Below are positions 1-12,152 of a DNA stretch of 64,000 nt, one piece after another (position 1 is the first letter of the stretch; each line of letters begins with the position of its first letter). The stretch covers positions 14,695,001-14,759,000 of the forward strand of contig JAVTVX010000026.1 in assembly GCA_033439265.1 (NCBI GenBank), written 5' to 3'. Below the pieces are notes generated by a model, which was not told where the DNA came from, did not search any database, and worked only from the letters and a program-made list of their open reading frames with translations. Origin of the DNA: Dillenia suffruticosa (taxonomy: Eukaryota; Streptophyta; Magnoliopsida; Dilleniales; Dilleniaceae). Made by a program: the position numbers and the translations under genes.

Positions 1-3000
1 ACTAATAAAAGAGAACATACACATATATTTTTTAGAAAACCCTTGTTTAAATACATTTGTAAAATGTCATAATTTAAAGTGTCAAACGTGCTCGGCTCAA
101 TTGATTAAAGTTCAAGACCAAAGCCCCACTTTATTAACATTTTTCAGTGCATGCACACAGGCACAGTCGAGGGAAGAGAGAGAGAGGGAGAGAGAGAGAG
201 AGAGAGTAATGATCAAGAATACAGTCTTTGATTAAGGTTAAAAAATTATAAAGGACTTGTTAAGAGATCTCGAATCCCCAACTCTCATACCTGTTGCTTT
301 GGATGTGATTTGGTTGCTTAGTTTTAGCTTTCCCAAAAGGAGAGCCATGCCAACCATGTACCAACCCTCACTTTGTCCAACTCACATTATACAAACAAAT
401 TTAATATCTCAGTAGTACTATATGTATTAAAAAAATAATGACGAAAAAGAGAAAAAAAAAATTGTTATATTGATTTCATTGATTAGTAAGACGCACAAAA
501 TAAAATTTCTAATATCATATCATTAACACAACTGAGTCAAGCTATGCTCATTATTTTAATTATTATTTTTTAAAAAATATATAAATACTGTATATTACCA
601 TTTGTTTCTTTTTATACTATGTTTCTACTAAATGACCCAGAAACTCACACTTGGAAAAACTTCATCTGGGATAAATTTGAATTCCAAAATTTTCAAATTA
701 CCCAGGAATCTGATCCCAGTTTCTCATTGGGTGTGGTAGGATTTTCTTTCATTTGTCTTCTCTTTTGCCCCACCCCTCTCACCGACTCTCTCATTGATTT
801 GTACATGGTTTCTCAGTTTCTCATTCATGCACGCACACAGAGAGAGCAGAGTAATGATAAGCCTGCACGCACCATTGTTTCCTTTGTTTTTTGTCATATA
901 TTTAACAAAATTTCCTAGTAAAACTAACCCAATCAATACAAATCATTTTACTCTTGCATTGGTAATTTATTAAAACTTGGAAATGGTAGGCTTATGGGAA
1001 AGATTGGATTTTCTCGTGGGTGGGTTTGGATTTTTCTTTCTTTTTTTAATAAAAAAAGAAAAAAAATTGTGGAAGAGATTCCATTATTCTAAAACTTAGG
1101 TCTGTGTGAGTCCAAGTCCCAATGCCAACTAATAATGACATGAAAGAAAGAGAGAAAGACAGTCCATCAACAGCATAGGAGTGTGAAACAAAACATAAAC
1201 TATGTAGTAAACATGCATACAGGAGGAAGTAATTTTAAGGTATAATATAATAATTTATTTTAATCAGATGATCTTTTTCTAAATAAATGAGATAATAAAT
1301 AATACCTGAGCGTATTGATGAACAGTTCCAAAACAGATGGTCAACTCTGAGAATGAAAATACTGATCTAACCTACCAGATTTGATTATTTTTTGGGAGGA
1401 GAATTAATTATAACTTCTCGCCAACCGCAATTGAATGATCCTCACAGCAGAATATTTGATTCTTTGACCGGCGAGAGCTGGTCTGGCTACACTGCAAATC
1501 CAGGTAATTTAGATCACCTTGACAGGCATTGGCCACATATCACATAACACCTTCCCTTTTCTTGCATATAACAATAAAAAAGTTGGCTCCATTTATTTTG
1601 TGAAAAAAAATATATTTTTTATCTTATATTAATTAATTTAAGACAAGTGGACATGAAATTAGCTTTCATACTCATTACTTTTCCCAAGTTAATCATCTTA
1701 TACTGCTTTCTGATATTTCATAGGAAAAGAGTGTCTATCTTGCATCCATCCACTGCGTATGGTCAAACCATGCCATCTCTATCTCTCTCTCTCTACATTA
1801 AAAGGGTCCCAGAGCAAAGCTTGGAACTTTACCCAAGAAACAACATTATGTCAGGAAAATGAACTTTCATTGGACCTTAATGTTTAGAAGGGAAAAGAAA
1901 AGAACCAAGGCAGATGTGTACATACTCTCTCTCATGGGAAAAGTTAAGAGGACAATAAAATGTAAATGTGGGAAAGAGAACTTGTTATTGATGGGTTCTT
2001 TTCTGCTTCATGGACTGCAAAGACCTGTCACATTTGTACCAAAACTTTTGAATTTTTTTTTTCTTTCCCTTTTCTGTGATCACCTTTGCCTTCTAGGGTA
2101 AAAACCAATAAAAGATAATTAGAAAACTCATCTCAGATTTTCTTACGTAGGTTAAGATTCAATTGTCAGGCTTTTTACCACATCTAATTACCCAAGTTGC
2201 ACTTGTATTCCACCGTAACGCCACCTTCAATGGTTCACGAGATATTAATCTCTGACATTTGGACCTAACAATTTAGTTTAGGACTGTCTGCATTTACTTG
2301 AAAAGAGCCTTTTCTCTATTTTATGAAATGGGAAACTAATTTTGTTTGCATGGATTTTGTTTAAAGAAGATGAACGACCGGAGGAAAAGATAAAAATACC
2401 AATAAGACATTATTGATTGAAATAATTCACATTGATACGTACATTTTTTATTTATTTTTCTAATTTATCATAAATGAATTAAACTAAAGAGAGATTTTGC
2501 AAAGCACTCATTGTAATTCATCTAACCTAAGTGCTTCATTGTCCAACAACCACTATTATTGTTTCCGGTATTACCCAGACCCAAAGCTCCAAGGACAGCA
2601 ACCAAATTCAAATTTCATTAACATATTGTAGGCAAGCTATAACACCCCCCCCCCCACCCAAAAAAAAAGTCTAATTTTGCTAGCTAAGCTTTTGGAAGCT
2701 TTCCCATTTACCTCCAGCCGACCACGTTATTGCTTTGAAATTAACATTTTCGCATTGTAGACATAGACATGGTGTCTAAGGATAAGCTATCTAAGCCATC
2801 ACAACACCCCCTACGCTTCACTACTATTTAGTTTTTTTACAACCCTGACATTAACATTACCAAAAAAGAAGAAAAAAAAGTCCTTAACGACTAATGAGTT
2901 TTTGACCAAAAACAACAAAACCCAAAAAAGATAGTTTTTCTCTAAAGCACACTTCCAAGATGTGATGAAGGACAATTGCAATAAGATAAAAGAGAAATGC

Positions 3001-3142
3001 GTAATGAAGAGTTGGCACTGTCAGCTGCTAGCTCAAGCTGCTATAATTATCACTTAAATCAAAGTCATTAAAATAATATAAAGTGAATTTAACTGACATT
3101 AAATCATAAAAAAATTGATTCACGTAATAAAAAAATAAATAT

Positions 3143-3220
<78 letters not shown>

Positions 3221-4473
3221 AAACCTCTGATTTAATTCCGTGAGGAAAAATTCTGAAAACATATTCTTAATGATTTACTGCATCTGAATAATAGGTAATA
3301 ACTCTATATTACATTTAATGAAAAATTAATAATTTACTAGAGTCGATAAAATGATATAAGTTGGCTTAAGTCCTATAAAAAAACCCAGCAACCCGTTACA
3401 CCGTAATCATGAACATGAGAGAAAACTGAGTAATTTTTAACGGTTTGAGGCAAATTATAAAAATGCGGCAGCAGTGGCGGTGGTTAATTATCGAGAGCTC
3501 ACTATGCAGCCGAGGATATAAATGCAGGGCTTTTGCTATTACTCCTCTCTTTTACTTTCCAACCCCAATCTCTCGCTCTCTATCTCTCTCTCTCTCTCTC
3601 TCTCTTCCCCCCCCCCCTTTTATATGGCAGTATATGGCAGGTTCTTCTGAGGTGTTTGGTTTGTTTGGATTTGTTTGAACAGAGGGCCAAAATTGAATAA
3701 AAGGTGGTGTATTTTTGCAAAATGGAGGACAGGGTACCAAAGTCGCACGGAATCTGAAATGGGTATCTTTCTCTTCTAATCCACTCTTAGTTTGGGTCTT
3801 TCTCTTTTCAGAGGTAGTGGGTCTCTTTGACCAGGGTTTTAACTGCAGGGTTTTGAATGGCTTATTTATTCTCCTGAAATCAATGTCTTGTATTTTTTTT
3901 TTTACCCCTTTTTGTTTTCTGGGGTTTCTTTATTTTCTGCTCTTAGTGGGTTTTTTTTTTCTATTATTTTATTTTGTGCTCGGTATTTATTCTCTCAATT
4001 TTCTCCTTTTGGGTTTTTGAGTTCTAGTTCTGTATTAGGCTTTGGAAATAGTGATTTGATATTGAAACATATTTTAGGTACTTGTCCTCGGCTTTAATGT
4101 TTGTTTGGAATTGAAGTGGGCTATTCATTATTTTCCTTTATTACATCTTGAGCTTGTTTAAATGCTACTGGAGCTTGTTGACTGAAATACTGTTTCTGTG
4201 AATTGGGTTTTAGAGGATATTGTTCCCACCAAGTTATGCTTGATGAAATTGTACTGTGAATTTCTGGTAGTTTTTGAAACTCGAGTTGAATGGTGCTTTT
4301 GAAATGGAAAGAATTGGTATTCCGTTGCTCTGTGAATTGGATTTAGGGTTTTGTTGGAGGCCAAATTTATAGTTTATTTTCTCGTATTCAGCATCTGTAG
4401 CTTGTTATTGGTTACACAAAGCAAGTTAGAGCGAGAGAAGTTGCTTCCAATTTTTGCTTTTCCACAAAAAAAG
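1..4473. other. Intergenic and 5' leader region upstream of the bHLH gene
   Basis: This AT-rich stretch contains no recognisable coding exon. It holds a GA tract (about 173-206), a C-run followed by an A-run (2644-2668), a CT/AC compound microsatellite (3149-3221) and a CT tract ending in a C-run (3582-3617). The T-rich stretch from about 3740 to 4470 has no coding signal and precedes the bHLH start codon. It looks like leader plus leader-intron sequence, which is inference only. The short open frames here overlap simple repeats or lack any family resemblance. Confidence 0.5.
3149..3221. repeat. (CT)n(AC)n compound microsatellite
   Basis: About 24 CT units run directly into about 12 AC units. 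The junction is clean and the tract is uninterrupted, so length variation between individuals is expected. It lies roughly 1.25 kb upstream of the bHLH start codon. Confidence 0.95.
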
Positions 4474-7105
4474 ATGGATTTGGGTGACAAGGATAAGCTT
4501 GAGCACGAAAAGAGTAGTGAAGATCTTTCAAACTTTCATCATAGTGGCATATCCTCGGATTGGCATTTTGAAAGTGCAAATCTTGCGAATACATCGACGG
4601 GTTTGGTTCCCACTGGAAATTCCATGAGTGTTTGCAAAGGGGATCTTGTTGGTTCTTCTTCCTGCTCGTCTGCTTCCATGGTCGAGTCGTTTTGCCCAAG
4701 TCTTTGGGAGCAGCCCACGAATCCAAATACATTAGGTTTTTGTGATATGAATGTGCAGACAACTGCAGGCACTTCAGGTGCACTATGTAGAAAAGGTCTT
4801 CCTGTCTCTTTTAAAGCAGGTATTGAGAAAAATCTTGATCACGGGTGGAATCCGCAAGGCAGTATGATGAAAGGAGGCATTTTCTTACCGACTGCTGCAG
4901 CAATGCTTCCGCAGAGCTTGTCCCAGTTCCCTGCTGATTCTGATTTCATTGAGCGGGCTGCCAGGTTTTCCTGCTTCAATAGTGGGAATTTCAGTGACAT
5001 GATGAACCCCTTTAACATGCCAGATTCCATTAGCCCATACACTAAGGCTGCAAGGATAATGCCTGGTCCACAAGAAATTTTAAGAGGCAATAAATTTCGA
5101 TCGGTGGTAGAGGATCAACCTCAGAGGAATGAGCAGGAAACAGTTGGGGGTTCTAACACTGTTTCGATGTCTGTTGACCATGTGGCAGCAGAAGGGAACC
5201 CACAGAAGAATGAGAGTCCTAGGAGGTCCCATGATGAAGCAAAGCAAGGGGCAGGAGCTTCTGGGAATGAGTCTGACGAGGCAGAATTTAGTGGTGGTGG
5301 TGCTCAAGAAGAGACGTCTATCTTAGTTTGTGCTGGCAGGCAACCATCCCCAAACAAGGGAATTGGCTTGAAGAAAAGGAAAAGGGGTGGTCAGGTTAGA
5401 AAGATTTCTACTACTGTGAAAATTTTTATGTACGTACGTAGATGGTGTTAAAAACTTGCTTTTATCAATAATGTTAATCGGCTACCGCAGGATACTGAGC
5501 TTGACCATACTAAGGGAGTTCCTGAGCAACCCGGTGAGCTTGCAAAGCATAGCTCTGAAATTCAACCAAAGGTAGATCAAAGTCCTAGTTCAACTGCTAA
5601 TAAACCTAATGGCAAGAATGGAAAACAGGGCTCTCAGACTTCAGAAAATCCAAAGGAAGATTATATTCATATCAGAGCAAGAAGAGGCCAGGCTACTAAC
5701 AGTCACAGTCTTGCAGAACGAGTAGGTTTATTCACCAATTGTTTTGTTTCTTTTCGATGTATGTATGATAATTTGATTTTTTGGTCTATTGAATGATAGG
5801 TAAGAAGGGAGAAAATCAGTGAAAGAATGAAGTTTCTTCAAGACCTTGTACCCGGCTGCAGCAAGGTTGGTTCACTAGATTGCTGAGGGATTGTCTAAAT
5901 TATGGCTACAATTTTATTTAGGTTCTAATTCATTACATCAATTGATCACTTCCTGTAGGTAACAGGCAAGGCTGTCATGCTAGATGAAATTATTAATTAC
6001 GTGCAATCACTGCAACGCCAGGTTGAGGTATGTTAGTCAAGGTCATTGATCGATTAGGCTTTGTGTAACATTTATGTTTAATCAGAATTCCAGCGATGTT
6101 CATTTGGTGTTTCATTTGTCAGTGGCTTCATTTATGTGCTTTTAATGTAATAATGATTTTGGTTAACACATTACTGTTTTCCAGTTCTTGTCGATGAAAC
6201 TTGCTACTGTCAATCCGCGACTGGACATTAACATTGAAGGCCTACTTTCAAAAGATGTAAGTGGAAAATGGTGCAGGAGAATTGCGATTAAAATTCGGTA
6301 TTCCCACTTGTTCTGATTTCATGTGCTACTTGTAATTTATGATAGATCCTTCAGTCATGGGCCGGCCCTTCTTCAACTCTTGGGTTCACCCCAGATATGG
6401 CCACATCTTATCCAGGTATGCTTCAACCTCCTCAATCAGTAATCATTCAACCGGGACTATCTGGCTTAGGAAACTCTTCAGATGCACTGCAAAGAACCAT
6501 TAACTCCCAATTGACAGCTCTAGGTGGAGGATTTAAGGAGCCTAACTCTCAGGTACCCTCTCATTCACGAGGTTAATGATGACCCTTCTCTTCATGTCTT
6601 CTTGCACTAGAAACACATTTCCCATCTTCGCATTTCACTTACATAGAATGTTCTCAACAAGCTTTATTTAGAAAGATGCTAATCTTTACTAACTGAATGG
6701 TGAGGCCTCATTACTGTTGAATTTGAGGAGAGCCCACTGGTCTCATATTTTGCAAGTTGCAATTAAATCTAAAAGGACCATGTGACTCTAGATTAGGTCT
6801 GAAACTTATTACTCTGCCATGTGTCCACTTTTAGATTTCACGAGCTTTAGGGTTCCAAGGATTTATGTTAGTTCTTGGACTGTTACAGCTACCCAATATG
6901 TGGGATGATGAGCTTAACAATGTTGTCCAGATGAGCCTTGGTGCCAGTGCGCTTGTCAGTAGCCAAGAACTAAGTGGTATAAGTTGTTTATTTCTAACCA
7001 AGCATCTTGACTTGATTCACTTGTGTTTCTTGACCTAACCGTAGTAACTGGCCTCCACCATTTTCAGGTTCACTAGCACAGGGACATGTGAAAGTTGAAC
7101 TTTGA
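4474..7105 (+). CDS. bHLH49: bHLH transcription factor, bHLH49/ACE1-CIB group
   Basis: Predicted nuclear DNA-binding activator of 563 residues. Exons are 4474-5394, 5491-5721, 5800-5865, 5959-6027, 6185-6256, 6346-6552, 6889-6976 and 7068-7105, all with GT-AG introns. The start is the ATG of MDLGDKDKLEHEK; the frame is open further upstream but has no earlier ATG, and the MDxGDKDK opening is typical of bHLH49 relatives. Exon 1 encodes a long Ser/Asn-rich region ending in a basic stretch (KKRKRGG), a likely nuclear localisation signal. The bHLH domain spans about residues 367-440, with H379, E383 and R387 in the E-box-contacting positions, followed by the loop GCSKVTGKA and helix 2. The C-terminus reads HVKVEL. 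Arabidopsis bHLH49 promotes cell elongation; the same role here is inference. Intron 3 begins GTTGGT, a weak donor. The downstream PPR gene is also its neighbour in Arabidopsis, from memory. Confidence 0.9.
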
Positions 7106-8647
7106 CTAGGTTTTTATCCTACAAGCTCTTGTAGTTCATCGCATTTCATGCTCTTGCCATGGTGGCTTTGTAAATGCATACTATCATATTTCTCCTGAAA
7201 AAAATTCCGTCCTCCCTCCGCTTGTTGTTCACGCCTTGTTAAGAGAAGACTGGCTTCTGCCATTTGGATCACAAAAAAGAAGGTTGCCATATTGATCTTC
7301 TCCCTGTACTTTGCAAGTACTGTGAAAAAGCAAATCCATAAGCTATGACTTGATACTTGCTGCTTTAGGTTTACAGAATGAATTGATCATCTTTGGAAAT
7401 ATATTCTATGTACTTTCAAGTAGAACTTGACAAGAGGGTGTGGATGAAGGTTATTGCTCTTGTTGCATTCAACTTGGGGAAGGAGTTAGAAACTTGTATG
7501 TGATGAATGATGATCCTATGTTGGCAAAAATGAAATGATATTCCTGTACCTTTGTAAGCATTCATTTTTATCTCAAGTTTCAACTATTTGTTTGAGATAG
7601 AGAGAGAGAGAGTACAAGTACTTGCGATTCATTCCAAGTGATGCAGGAAAGATTCTGTAAGAACTAGACCCCCAAACTTGGCATTGGACAAAATTTTGAA
7701 TAGAATTCTATCTGTTGCCAAAGGTAAAGATAGAAGTAATACCAATCTCTCTATCAAACAGAAAGATGACTACTGTTCTTTTCAAGAGGATGCCACAGAT
7801 CTCATAAAATTCCTAGAGTCTCAATCCTTATGAAAACATGGGAAGCATCTTTAGCAAGTTTGCTGTCTGAACTCTCAGGTAACTTATTGGCAGCCACTCG
7901 CACAGAATCTGCAGATGGAATTATTCTAAAACTCAGGATTTTAAGATTAATAAAAAATGCAAAATAGACAACAATCATTTGCAAAAGAGAGATTAAACTT
8001 TTACCCTGTAATTCAACACCTTCAGAAACCAAATCTATGACTATTGCCTTCTGATTTTGAGAAAACTGCAATTCACTTCCCTCTCCATTCTTTGAGATTG
8101 CAGAAATCATGAACATTTTTTCCTTATAAAGTAAGTCCCTTTTTAATTATCTTAAGATTTTTAGTCTGAATCATAATTATTATTTTTAAAATAAATCGGT
8201 TATATATTTGTTTTCAAATTATCAACCCTTTAAAATCCCTTAAAATCTTTGGTATAACGTAAAAAATATTTTTTTTAATAGAAAGCTTAATTTAAATTGT
8301 AAAATGTTTGGCATATTTAAATTGCAAAAGAGCTAATGCCTTTTTGGCGGGCTCTATTGCAATAATCTCAATTTATCTTAACTGTCGCTTTATTTTATTT
8401 TGCTATAATTATTATATTTTTTAATTAAAGTAAATTTTGAATAATGCTAGATAAATCAAATAATTCTTTGAATAAATGGCTAACTATTTAAGAGGCCGTT
8501 CATGTAAATATATTTCGCTGATTTAATTTAATTTGTATCTGATTTTATGAATAAGTTTAAAAATATATTTGCATCGATTTTAATGTAAAGCCTCAAAACT
8601 CGTTTAATTGTATTTTTAATAAAATATAATATTTTCTAAATAAAAAA

Positions 8648-8693
<46 letters not shown>

Positions 8694-8907
8694 GTAAAAA
8701 AAAACTAAAATTATCGATATATGGAAGCTAAACCTAGCCACAACTTCTTTCTAATGACCGAAAAGGGGTCTAAAATTCGTACGATAAAAGGTTCTAGGGT
8801 TTTGCATCAGAAAATAAAGTAAATTATTGGTCTGACCTCAACCGACTCGAATAGTCCCGTATTAAAGTTATTCCCGCCAACACCCGGTTCAAAATCCGCG
8901 TCATGTC
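7106..8907. other. Intergenic: bHLH 3' UTR and AT-rich spacer
   Basis: The first 500 bases or so are probably bHLH 3' UTR. An (ATT)n microsatellite lies at about 8646-8693, about 215 bases before the PPR start codon. I see no gene. The minus-strand open frame at 7802-8116 has no family resemblance. Confidence 0.5.
8646..8693. repeat. (ATT)n microsatellite
   Basis: About 16 perfect ATT units lie in the AT-rich promoter region of the PPR-DYW gene. Confidence 0.95.
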
Positions 8908-11133
8908 ATGGCTGCTTCTTCTTCAAACCACTTTCCCTCATTACTGAAACTCTGCTGCAGCCAAACCCAAGCCAAGAAGCTCCACTGCCTTATTCTCAAA
9001 ACCATCACAAACCCAGAAACGTTTCTCCTCAACAATCTTATAGCCACGTATGCAAAATTCAACAATCTATTTTATGCTCGAAAACTGTTCGATCAAATTC
9101 CTCAACCAAATCACTTCTCATGGAACAACATTCTCTCGGCTTACTCGAAATCGGGTCAGGTTTCCGAAATGCAAGAGTTGTTCGAGAGAATGCCGTTTCA
9201 TGATGGGGTTTCGTGGAATTCTGTTATTTCGGGTTATTCCAGTGTTGGGAGATTTGCTGATGCGTTGAAGGTGTATAAGTTGATGATGATGGGTGGGGCG
9301 GTGAATTTGAATCGGATTACGTTTTCTACCATGCTCATACTGTCATCTAATCTGGGTTGTGTTTATATGGGTAAGCAAATTCATGGGCAGATAGTGAAAT
9401 TCGGTTTTGGTTCTTATGTGTTTGTGGGTAGTCCTTTGGTGGATATGTATTGCAAAGCTGGCTTAGTTCATGATGCAAAGATGGTTCTTGATGGTATGGT
9501 GGAGAGAAATGTAGTTATGTACAATACTATGATAACTGGGCTTCTGCGATGTGGGATGATTGAAGAGTCAGAGCGGTTGTTTTGGAATATGCAGGAAAGG
9601 GATTCGATTTCATGGACTACGATGATTACAGGACTGACTCAAAATGGTTTGAATTATGAAGCTGTTAATATGTTTAGGGAGATGAGGTTGGAAGAATTGC
9701 CTATTGATCAATTTACTTTTGGCAGTGTGTTGACTGCTTGTGGGGGACTTATGGCCCTAAAAGAAGGGAAGCAGATCCATTCTTATATAATTAGGTCTGA
9801 GTATGCAGATAATCTATTTGCTGGTAGTGCTCTTGTTGATATGTACTGCAAGTGCAGGAACATAAAATATGCAGAGACTGTATTTAAGGGAATGACCAAA
9901 AGAAATATTGTGACCTGGACTGCAATGCTAGTAGGCTATGGTCAGAATGGATTTAGTCTAGAAGCTGTTAAGATTTATTCTGAGATGCAGATAAATGGGA
10001 TTCTACCGGATGATTTTACTTTGGGGAGTGTGATTAGCTCTTGTGCTAATCTAGCCAGCTTAGAAGAAGGTTCCCAGTTCCATGGCCAAGCCTTAGCTGC
10101 TGGGCTGATTTCATTTATTACTGTGTCCAATGCTCTGATTACCTTGTATGGTAAATGTGGAAGCATTGAGGAATCCCATAAATTATTCTATGAGATGAAA
10201 GCTACAGATGAAGTCTCTTGGACTGCACTGATTTCGGGGTATGCGCAGTTTGGGAAAGCTCGTGAGACAATTGATTTGTTTGAGAGGATGTTGGCCCATG
10301 GTCTGGCGCCTGATGGAGTTACTTTTATTGGTGTTCTTTCTGCTTGCAGTAGAGCAGGACTTGTGGAGGAGGGACGCAAATATTTCAATTTGATGGTTAA
10401 AGAACACAGAATTGTTCCAATTCCTGATCACTATACTTGTATGATTGATCTTTTTAGTCGAGCAGGGAGGCTAGAAGAAGCAAGAAGTTTCATAGAAAAG
10501 ATGCCTCAGCAACCAGATGCCATAGGCTGGGCTACCCTGCTGAGCTCTTGTAAACTTCATGGAAACCTAGAAATAGGTGAATGGGCAGCTGATTCTTTAC
10601 TGCAACTAGAGCCTGAAAATCCTGCAAGCTATGTCTTACTTGCAGGTATCTATGCTGCTAAAGGGCATTGGGATGGTGTGGCTCATCTAAGACGAGGTAT
10701 GAGAGCCAGGGGTATAAAAAAGGAGCCAGGATATAGTTGGATTAAGTATAAGAACAAAGTACATATATTCTCAGCTGATGATCGATCGAGTCCTTATTCA
10801 GATATGATATATTCTGAGCTTGAAAAGCTATATTTCAAAATGTTGGATGAGGGTTATGTCCCTGATATGACTTCTGTTCTTCATGACGTTGATGAGACAG
10901 AGAAGATCAAGATGCTCAACCACCACAGTGAGAAGCTTGCAATATCATTTGGCTTGATTTTTATTCCTCCTGGGCAGCCCATACGAGTAATGAAAAATCT
11001 TAGGGTCTGTGGGGATTGCCATACTGCCACTAAGTTCATTTCTAAGATCACCCAGAGAGAGATACTAGTAAGAGATTTAGTCAGGTTCCATTTGTTTAAA
11101 GATGGAATATGTTCATGTGGAGATTTCTGGTGA
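8908..11133 (+). CDS. PPR protein, PLS class with E and DYW domains (At1g68930-like)
   Basis: Intronless 741-residue organellar RNA-binding protein of the PLS-DYW subfamily, whose members usually specify C-to-U RNA editing sites. Successive PPR helices run through most of the protein, for example VSWNSVISGYS, NVVMYNTMITGLL, ISWTTMITGLT and VSWTALISGYA. The E/E+ region starts near GYSWIKYKNKVHIFSADD. The C-terminal DYW deaminase-like domain has the HSE zinc/catalytic motif (HHSEKLA), a CGDCH motif and a terminal CSCGDFW. The last three residues are DFW rather than DYW. The zinc and HxE residues remain. The ATG at 8908 opens MAASSSNHFPSLLKLCC. Length and order match the Arabidopsis At1g68930 protein as I recall it. 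The target transcript cannot be read from the sequence. Confidence 0.92.
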   Translation: MAASSSNHFPSLLKLCCSQTQAKKLHCLILKTITNPETFLLNNLIATYAKFNNLFYARKLFDQIPQPNHFSWNNILSAYSKSGQVSEMQELFERMPFHDGVSWNSVISGYSSVGRFADALKVYKLMMMGGAVNLNRITFSTMLILSSNLGCVYMGKQIHGQIVKFGFGSYVFVGSPLVDMYCKAGLVHDAKMVLDGMVERNVVMYNTMITGLLRCGMIEESERLFWNMQERDSISWTTMITGLTQNGLNYEAVNMFREMRLEELPIDQFTFGSVLTACGGLMALKEGKQIHSYIIRSEYADNLFAGSALVDMYCKCRNIKYAETVFKGMTKRNIVTWTAMLVGYGQNGFSLEAVKIYSEMQINGILPDDFTLGSVISSCANLASLEEGSQFHGQALAAGLISFITVSNALITLYGKCGSIEESHKLFYEMKATDEVSWTALISGYAQFGKARETIDLFERMLAHGLAPDGVTFIGVLSACSRAGLVEEGRKYFNLMVKEHRIVPIPDHYTCMIDLFSRAGRLEEARSFIEKMPQQPDAIGWATLLSSCKLHGNLEIGEWAADSLLQLEPENPASYVLLAGIYAAKGHWDGVAHLRRGMRARGIKKEPGYSWIKYKNKVHIFSADDRSSPYSDMIYSELEKLYFKMLDEGYVPDMTSVLHDVDETEKIKMLNHHSEKLAISFGLIFIPPGQPIRVMKNLRVCGDCHTATKFISKITQREILVRDLVRFHLFKDGICSCGDFW

Positions 11134-12152
11134 TGCAATTCAGTTTGTCCAAAACCTTTCCAAGGGGTCTTTTTTTAACTGCGTTATGGGACAGACTACA
11201 GAGTGTCTTAGAAAACACATGAGGCCACTTCACTCATGCTGTGGTGAGGTTTTCCAAAAAGCATTTAAAGGTGATTTTCTAGTGGGAAATGCTCATGGTT
11301 ATCAGCAGGCATTGTCTCATCCATGGTTAAACACATTCAGGAATCTTATCAGAGCTAACATGTCAATTGTGTGGTAAAGTTGGGAGCATTACAACAATCA
11401 TCCCAAAACTGCTGGCATTTTCATGAGGTGGCTGAGATGGTCCACTGATTGGTTTACTTGGAAGGAAAGGGCAAAACAGACTTGGCTTAATATTTTTGTT
11501 CAGAGAGCTTTTATGAACACAATTGATAGAGGTAAGATTTTTAGACCATTTGTTTCTGGTTATGCTGGCTTCTATAGCTGATATTACATACTCAGTTTAG
11601 GTCTAATAAATTGTATGCAGAACCATACAACATTTTAGATAATGGTTTAGAGAGGTTGTTTGGATCCAATTTTCTCAACACTTCAAATTATTTTTGCTGG
11701 TACACTAAGTTATTATGTGTAGAACTGGCCTGTCTGCATCGGGCTTAGGGTTTTTATTTTTTATTTTTTATTTTTTTATTTCTTATGTATAAAGTTTGAT
11801 GGAAAATGTGATGGATGCTTTTTGAGCATAGCGATCAAGAAAAGCCTTAGAAAGCTAGGACTGATCTGTGTTGTATGATGCACAGTATCATGCCATGTAG
11901 TTCAATTAGATGAATGGGCAAATACATTGGATGTGAACATCAGAGAATTGAAGCTCTCTAAAGAAATGAATAGAATAGAAAAGTTGGACATACATCCCCA
12001 TTCTTGACACAATTCCTACAAGGACGACCAAACTGGATCTAGCCTAAGAAAGTTACAATTGCCTTTACTATTGTATGCTCCAAAGAAAGAGTAAATAACA
12101 GAAATGAATCTTAAGATGCCCATGTTGAAGACCAGAAATTTCATCCTGATTC
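11134..12152. other. Convergent intergenic spacer between PPR and SAM/Prx genes
   Basis: This holds the PPR 3' UTR from the left and the SAM/Prx 3' UTR from the right. A short T-rich low-complexity stretch lies around 11755-11785. I see no gene. The open frame starting inside the PPR C-terminus (11102-11377) is an out-of-frame overlap. Confidence 0.5.

Noticed and set aside
3028-3740. Open frames rich in Arg-Glu or Ser-Leu alternations
   Set aside because: They are translations of CT/GA microsatellites.
4351-4473. Upstream extension of the bHLH frame
   Set aside because: It starts at TTG; MDLGDKDK at 4474 is the family-like start.
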